From: Salinisphaera sp. UBA6602
GTDB lineage: Bacteria; Pseudomonadota; Gammaproteobacteria; Nevskiales; Salinisphaeraceae
NCBI GenBank assembly: GCA_002433465.1
Contig: DJIE01000232.1
Coordinates: 1-12,259 of the forward strand
Direction: 5' to 3'
Length of the DNA stretch: 12,259 bases
Shown here: piece by piece, positions 8,907-12,259 of the stretch
How positions within the stretch are numbered: position 1 is the stretch's first letter
How the letters are laid out: each line of letters opens with the position of its first letter
Position numbers and translations under genes: made by a program
Notes under the pieces: generated by a model
Database searches by the model: none
Seen by the model: the letters and a program-made list of their open reading frames with translations, nothing else
What the model was told of the DNA's origin: nothing

Positions 8907-9176
8907 CTACTGGCCTTCGCCGAAGCGATCGCGCACCAGTTCGTCGAGCGCATCCAGCGCGGCTTCGGCATCGTCGCCCTCGGCGGTGACTTCGATACGC
9001 GAGCCGCGCGCTGCGGCGAGCATCATCACGCCCATGATCGACTTGCCCGAAACCTCGCGGCCGTCCTTGGCTACCCGGATGTCGGCGTTGTACTGGGAAG
9101 CGACGGTCACGAACTTGCTGGCGGCACGCGCATGCAGGCCGAGCTTGTTGACGATGGCGAGTTCACGGGTGGGCAT
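8907..9176 (-). CDS. ptsH: Phosphocarrier protein HPr
   Basis: An 89-residue HPr. The phospho-acceptor His15 lies in KLGLHARAASKF, the standard HPr signature. The regulatory serine Ser46 lies in REVSGKSIMGVMML, the sequence recognised by HPr kinase; the kinase gene is present in the same cluster. Length and motif spacing match typical HPr (about 85-90 residues). It therefore receives phosphate from EI at His15 and hands it to EIIA proteins, while phosphorylation at Ser46 would be expected to slow that flow. It sits between manX (42-bp gap) and ptsI (37-bp gap), all on the same strand. The ATG lacks a strong Shine-Dalgarno sequence, but the family-consistent N-terminus (MPTRELAIVN) supports this start. 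Confidence 0.95.
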   Translation of the reverse strand: MPTRELAIVNKLGLHARAASKFVTVASQYNADIRVAKDGREVSGKSIMGVMMLAAARGSRIEVTAEGDDAEAALDALDELVRDRFGEGQ

Positions 9177-9218
9177 AACGAGGGTCGTCGTGTCGATTGA
9201 AAACGAATGGGTGAAGGA

Positions 9219-9617
9219 TCAGCGCTCGGATTGAGACGGGCAGGCCATAACGCCGGCACGCCCGGCCTCGATGGCCGAGGCGGCCAGGTCGTCGAGCGCA
9301 AGCTGGGGGTAATTGTAAACGCGCACCAGCATGGACAGGTTGATGCCGGCGACCACGCGCGCGCCGTACTGGGCCGCGGCCCGGGTGGCGATGTTGCTCG
9401 GCGTGGAGCCAAAGGCGTCGGTGATGATCAGCACGCCGTCGCCTTCGTCCAGCCGCGCGAGCGCGGCATGGGCGGCGTCGCTGCGTTCATCGGGGTCGTC
9501 GTGGCGATGGACCTCGAGAACTTCGGTCGGACGCGACAGCTCGCCAATCATGCCGGTGACGGTGTCCACGAAATGCGCGCCGAGACGGCCGTGGGTGATC
9601 AGCAATACACCGATCAC
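9219..9617 (-). CDS. PTS EIIA component, mannose (ManX) family
   Basis: This 132-residue protein is a stand-alone EIIA domain of the mannose/fucose class. The phospho-acceptor His9 lies in LLITHGRLG, and the active-site Asp67 lies in TDAFGSTPSN, at the same spacing as His10 and Asp67 of E. coli ManX. The core GINLSMLVRV (91-100) is also typical. The EIIB, EIIC and EIID partners are not encoded next to it, so it probably serves as a phosphorylation-state reporter rather than a transporter part. The start codon is GTG at 9617; this gives the exact family N-terminus and no nearby ATG does. It lies 24 bp after rapZ and 42 bp before ptsH. In related clusters this gene is often simply called manX or 'PTS fructose IIA'. 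Confidence 0.9.
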   Translation of the reverse strand: MIGVLLITHGRLGAHFVDTVTGMIGELSRPTEVLEVHRHDDPDERSDAAHAALARLDEGDGVLIITDAFGSTPSNIATRAAAQYGARVVAGINLSMLVRVYNYPQLALDDLAASAIEAGRAGVMACPSQSER

Positions 9618-9641
9618 GGGCGCGTCTCGGCTACGAAAAAG

Positions 9642-10499
9642 CTAGTGCAGTTCATTGTGTCTTACCAGCGTCTGGGCATAGGTTTCACGCAGGCGGCGGG
9701 CCAGCTGTTCAACGATATAGACCGAGCGATGCTTGCCGCCGGTGCAGCCGACCGCAATCGTGACATAGGCGCGGTTTTCGCGCGCGAAATCGGGCAGCCA
9801 GCGACTCACGAAGCCGTGGATATCGTCGAGCATCGCCCCGGTTTGCGGCTGTGCTTCCAGGTGCGCGGCCACCGGTGCGTCCTGACCGGTGAGCGCGCGT
9901 AGTTCCGGCACCCAGTGCGGATTAGGCAGGCAGCGCACGTCGAAGACGAAATCCACCGCCTGCGGCAGCCCGTACTTGAAGCCGAACGACTGCAGCAGAA
10001 TCGACATCTCGCCGCTTGCGCCGCCCTCGACCCGGTTGCGGATGATGTCGCGCAGCTGGTGGATATTGGTATGGCTGGTATCGATCGAGACATCCGCGCT
10101 GTCGGCGATAGGGGCCAGCAGCTTGCGGTCGGCATGCACCGCGTCGATCAGCGAGGTCTGGTCGTCGGTAAGAGGGTGTTTGCGCCGGGTTTCCGAATAG
10201 CGGCGCAGGATGGTGTCGGTATCCGCATGCAGATAGATGACCTCGATCTCGATGCCGCCCTCGCGCAACGACTGGATACGATCGCGAAAGCCGGCGATTT
10301 CGCCACGCCGCGAACGCGAATCGATGCCCACTGCGAGGCGGTCGAAATCCAGCCCCTCGCTGTTGAGCGTATCCGCCGACACGCCGCTGAGCAGGCCCAG
10401 CGGCAGGTTATCGATACAGTAGTAGCCCAGGTCCTCGAGCATGTGCAGCGCGACCGACTTCCCGGACCCCGCCAGACCGCTCACCACGATCAGTCGCAT
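9642..10499 (-). CDS. rapZ: RNase adapter protein / nucleotide-binding protein RapZ (YvcJ family)
   Basis: A 285-residue P-loop protein of the RapZ/YvcJ family. Walker A GLAGSGKS is at residues 8-15. The C-terminal half carries the family blocks SFGFKYGLPQAVDFVFDVRCLPNPHW (starting about 171) and GCTGGKHRSVYIVEQL (251-266). In E. coli, RapZ guides RNase E to the sRNA GlmZ and so controls glucosamine-6-phosphate synthase. That activity depends partly on a basic C-terminal tail. Here the tail ends RETYAQTLVRHNELH and lacks the final lysine/arginine cluster, so sRNA binding may differ. The start has a good Shine-Dalgarno sequence (AAGGTGAG, about 3 nt before ATG). It lies 118 bp after hprK and 24 bp before manX. 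Confidence 0.94.
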   Translation of the reverse strand: MRLIVVSGLAGSGKSVALHMLEDLGYYCIDNLPLGLLSGVSADTLNSEGLDFDRLAVGIDSRSRRGEIAGFRDRIQSLREGGIEIEVIYLHADTDTILRRYSETRRKHPLTDDQTSLIDAVHADRKLLAPIADSADVSIDTSHTNIHQLRDIIRNRVEGGASGEMSILLQSFGFKYGLPQAVDFVFDVRCLPNPHWVPELRALTGQDAPVAAHLEAQPQTGAMLDDIHGFVSRWLPDFARENRAYVTIAVGCTGGKHRSVYIVEQLARRLRETYAQTLVRHNELH

Positions 10500-10599
10500 G
10501 ACTCACCTTCAGGATTGAATACGCTTGCTAAGCCGTTGTGCCGTATTGTGGCCAACATCGCGGCCGGCTGCGAGCCTACGGTGGGTTTGCGACGCTTTG

Positions 10600-10621
10600 G
10601 TGACCCGGGCGGGTGGGTCAC
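10600..10621. other. Hairpin overlapping the hprK stop codon
   Basis: Arms GTGACCC (10600-10606) and GGGTCAC (10615-10621) pair perfectly around an 8-nt G-rich loop, and the second arm covers the hprK stop codon (10618-10620). No T-tract follows on the minus strand. It could protect the 3' end of the hprK message or dampen read-through into rapZ, or be fortuitous in GC-rich DNA. The remainder of the 118-bp hprK-rapZ spacer shows nothing else clear. Confidence 0.3.
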
Positions 10622-11616
10622 GGCTCGTAAGACGTCGCGCTGGCGGCCATGGCCAGGCTCTGACGGGTGGCGAACTGTTCGTCGCTGTACTGGCCCTGCA
10701 TACGCAGCAGGTGGTCGCGACAGGCGGCCTCAACCAGCACGGACAGGTTGTGACCCACAGCAACGGGCAGGGTGATTTCGGGGATGTCGACATCCAGGAT
10801 CCGGCGCTGCGTACGCGTGCCGGTGAGTCGATCCGGCGCGTCCAGGGTTCCAGACTCCGGGCGCACCAGGCGAATGATCAGGCCCAGCTGCTTGCGGCGC
10901 TTGATCGCGGCTTCGCCGAACATGGCGCGAATATTGAGAATGCCCAGGCCCCGCACTTCCAGAAAATCCTGCAATACCGGCGGGCAGCCGCCGTTGAGAT
11001 CGTCCGGGCCCAGCAAGGCGAATTCCGGCGCATCGTCGGCCACCAGGCGATGGCCGCGATTGATCAGCTCGAGCGCCAGCTCGCTCTTGCCCACGCCCGG
11101 CTCCCCGGTCAACAGCAGGCCGATCGAAAGCACTTCGAGAAACACGCCGTGCACGGTGACCTGGCGGGCCAGGGCCTCACCCAGGAAATGACGCAGACGA
11201 TAGGCCGCACGATGGCCGCTGGCGGCGGTTTCGAATACGGCAATGCCGGCCTCGGAGAAGGCGTCGCGCAGGGCCGCTATGAGCGTGCGTCCGTCGGCCA
11301 CCACAACCAGTTTGGTGGCGCCCGACGTCACGCGTTCGAGCACGTGGGCGAGCTGGGCTTCGTCGATGCTGTCGAGGTAGGCGGTCTCGGGCTCGCCGAT
11401 GACCTGAACCTGGGGCGGGTGGATGAAGTTGAGATAGCCGACCATCGGTACGCGACGGCCGTCGATACGGGTGGCGCCCAGCGTTTGCTGTCCGCCGATC
11501 TCCTCCGGCCAGTGCAGGCCGAGAGAAGACTTAAGGCGCGCGAACACGGTGTCTACCGCGACCCGTCGGGTCGCAAGCGATTCGTCGTCGAACAGATCGT
11601 CGCCGGGTCGTGCCAC
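10618..11616 (-). CDS. hprK: HPr kinase/phosphorylase
   Basis: From the chosen GTG start the protein has 332 residues, close to the 310-330 usual for HprK. This bifunctional enzyme phosphorylates HPr on Ser46 using ATP and reverses it by phosphorolysis. The N-terminal domain (about 20-130) resembles other proteobacterial HprKs (VDTVFARLKSSLGLHW). The catalytic domain shows His156 in VTVHGVFLEV, Walker A GEPGVGKS (171-178), the acidic pair Asp194-Asp195 and the HprK signature EVRGLGILNIRAMFG (220-234). The His-to-Walker spacing equals that of the Lactobacillus casei enzyme. The frame remains open far into ptsN (to an ATG at 11874), but those residues are a shadow of ptsN. GTG at 11616 is the only plausible start between the ptsN stop and the conserved region, though no good Shine-Dalgarno sequence precedes it. 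Its substrate site, HPr Ser46, is conserved in the same cluster. Confidence 0.93.
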   Translation of the reverse strand: MARPGDDLFDDESLATRRVAVDTVFARLKSSLGLHWPEEIGGQQTLGATRIDGRRVPMVGYLNFIHPPQVQVIGEPETAYLDSIDEAQLAHVLERVTSGATKLVVVADGRTLIAALRDAFSEAGIAVFETAASGHRAAYRLRHFLGEALARQVTVHGVFLEVLSIGLLLTGEPGVGKSELALELINRGHRLVADDAPEFALLGPDDLNGGCPPVLQDFLEVRGLGILNIRAMFGEAAIKRRKQLGLIIRLVRPESGTLDAPDRLTGTRTQRRILDVDIPEITLPVAVGHNLSVLVEAACRDHLLRMQGQYSDEQFATRQSLAMAASATSYEP

Positions 11617-11629
11617 CGCTAAGGTCGGT

Positions 11630-12094
11630 TCATGCGTCGCTGGTGTCGCGGGCGATGAGCGTCTTGTAGACCTTTTCATCGTCGCTGGCATCGCGCAGCT
11701 CGGCCAGCGTCTGGTTTTCGGAGAACAGCTCCGCGAGGCGGCGCAGCAGCTTGAGATGTTCTTCGGTGGATTTCTCCGGCACCAGCAGACCGAACACCAG
11801 ATCCACCGGCTGTTCGTCGTTGGATTCGAAATTGACCGGCTGGGGCAGGCGCATGAAGGCGCCAATGCAGTCATCGATCCCTTTCATGCGCGCATGCGGA
11901 ATCGCGACGCCGTCGCCAATACCGGTACTGCCGAGCTTTTCTCGGGAAATCAGGCCGTTGAAGATTTCGCTGGCGGTGAGGTAGGGGGTTCCTTGGGTCA
12001 GGAATTCGGCCAATTGCTCGAGCGCGCGCTTTTTACTCTGTACGTCGTCGGCAAGACGTACGCGCTCGGGAGCGACGATATCGGCGATGTTCAT
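11630..12094 (-). CDS. ptsN: Nitrogen-regulatory EIIA protein (EIIA-Ntr)
   Basis: A 154-residue single-domain EIIA of the fructose/Ntr family. The phospho-acceptor His67 lies in GDGVAIPHARMKGIDD, and the second conserved block PVNFESNDEQPVDLVFGLLVP follows. It accepts phosphate from HPr or NPr and acts by binding partner proteins; in E. coli these include potassium transport and sensor proteins. Position downstream of hpf (and presumably rpoN beyond the edge) is the standard context. The start is firm: ATG at 12094 is preceded by a strong Shine-Dalgarno sequence, AAAGGAAG at 12098-12105, at ideal spacing. The stop lies 13 bp before the hprK GTG, suggesting tight coupling. There is no npr gene here, so the ptsH product probably serves as its phosphodonor. 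Confidence 0.95.
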   Translation of the reverse strand: MNIADIVAPERVRLADDVQSKKRALEQLAEFLTQGTPYLTASEIFNGLISREKLGSTGIGDGVAIPHARMKGIDDCIGAFMRLPQPVNFESNDEQPVDLVFGLLVPEKSTEEHLKLLRRLAELFSENQTLAELRDASDDEKVYKTLIARDTSDA

Positions 12095-12128
12095 AAACTT
12101 CCTTTAAGCGATACAAAATGCGTGCGGT

Positions 12129-12163
12129 GGTCCGGCCATTGGCTCGCGGCCGCTGGCCGGACC
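12129..12163. promoter_or_regulatory. Hairpin between hpf and ptsN
   Basis: Arms GGTCCGGCCA (12129-12138) and TGGCCGGACC (12154-12163) are exact reverse complements around a 15-nt loop. The structure fills most of the 78-bp hpf-ptsN spacer and ends 34 nt before the ptsN start. On the minus strand it is followed by ACCGCACGCATTTTG, with only four Ts, so it is at best a weak terminator. A role in mRNA processing, 3'-end protection of hpf, or setting the hpf:ptsN ratio is plausible. Confidence 0.5.
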
Positions 12164-12172
12164 CGGCTCACC

Positions 12173-12259
12173 TCACCCGGCATCCATGTTCAGATTCGCG
12201 TGGCGGGCCTGCCGATTGTGGTGATCCTTTTCCTTTTCCTTGTGCTTGAGCGTCTGCCG
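12173..12259 (-). CDS. hpf: Ribosome hibernation promoting factor HPF, 3' end only
   Basis: The last 28 codons and a TGA stop are visible; the gene runs off the right edge. The peptide begins RQTLKHKEKEKDHHNR, closely like the C-terminal helix of short-form HPF (E. coli ends RQLTKHKDKLKQH), then adds a short tail ending MDAG. HPF binds the 30S decoding centre of idle ribosomes and promotes 100S dimers. The fragment stops well short of the extra dimerisation domain of long-form HPF, so this is the short type. Placement directly before ptsN is the standard rpoN-hpf-ptsN order. The call rests on a short fragment plus context. Confidence 0.8.
   Translation of the reverse strand, partial: RQTLKHKEKEKDHHNRQARHANLNMDAG

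Noticed and set aside
7421..8989. 522-codon plus-strand open frame opposite ptsI
   Set aside because: It mirrors the codon positions of ptsI, whose catalytic motifs are all intact; the antisense product shows no family features.

Overview
The window is a compact, GC-rich chromosomal segment of a gammaproteobacterium. The gene set combines glrK-qseG-glrR, pmbA, and hpf-ptsN-hprK-rapZ-manX-ptsH-ptsI-mgtE. It pairs HPr kinase with a sugar-permease-less PTS, an arrangement I associate with Xanthomonas-like gammaproteobacteria and with betaproteobacteria rather than enterics. A deep-branching halophilic or marine lineage such as Salinisphaera would fit, but that is a guess from gene style. All ten complete genes and the one partial gene belong to known families. 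I see no phage, CRISPR array, rRNA or tRNA.

Layout. Positions 67-171 hold a short TA-flanked inverted-repeat element (MITE-like) that supplies the last base of the glrR stop codon. Positions 169-3670 (minus strand) are a tight three-gene operon in the order glrK, a qseG-like lipoprotein, glrR: an envelope-linked sensor kinase, an outer-membrane lipoprotein and a sigma-54 activator. Divergent from it, pmbA/tldE (3766-5139, plus strand) encodes half of the TldD/TldE peptidase. The 95-bp divergent spacer carries a perfect 14-bp palindrome. Positions 5140-5428 form a convergent spacer with a REP-like palindrome. mgtE (5429-6793, minus) follows, with a roughly 336-bp AT-containing leader and spacer upstream.

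Positions 7130-12259 (minus strand) are a regulatory phosphotransferase cluster, read in transcription order as hpf (3' end only), ptsN, hprK, rapZ, a manX-like EIIA, ptsH and ptsI. EI passes phosphate from PEP to HPr (His15) and then to EIIA-Man and EIIA-Ntr. HprK can additionally phosphorylate HPr on Ser46. No EIIB or EIIC sugar permease lies in the window, so the likely output is regulation rather than sugar uptake. RapZ sits between hprK and manX.

The most interesting points are: a GAFTDA variant of the sigma-54 contact loop in the GlrR homologue; a MITE whose terminal G completes the glrR stop codon; a palindrome and possible leaderless start between pmbA and glrK; a RapZ without the basic C-terminal tail of the enteric protein; and several intercistronic hairpins. 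I did not find a wholly new system here.
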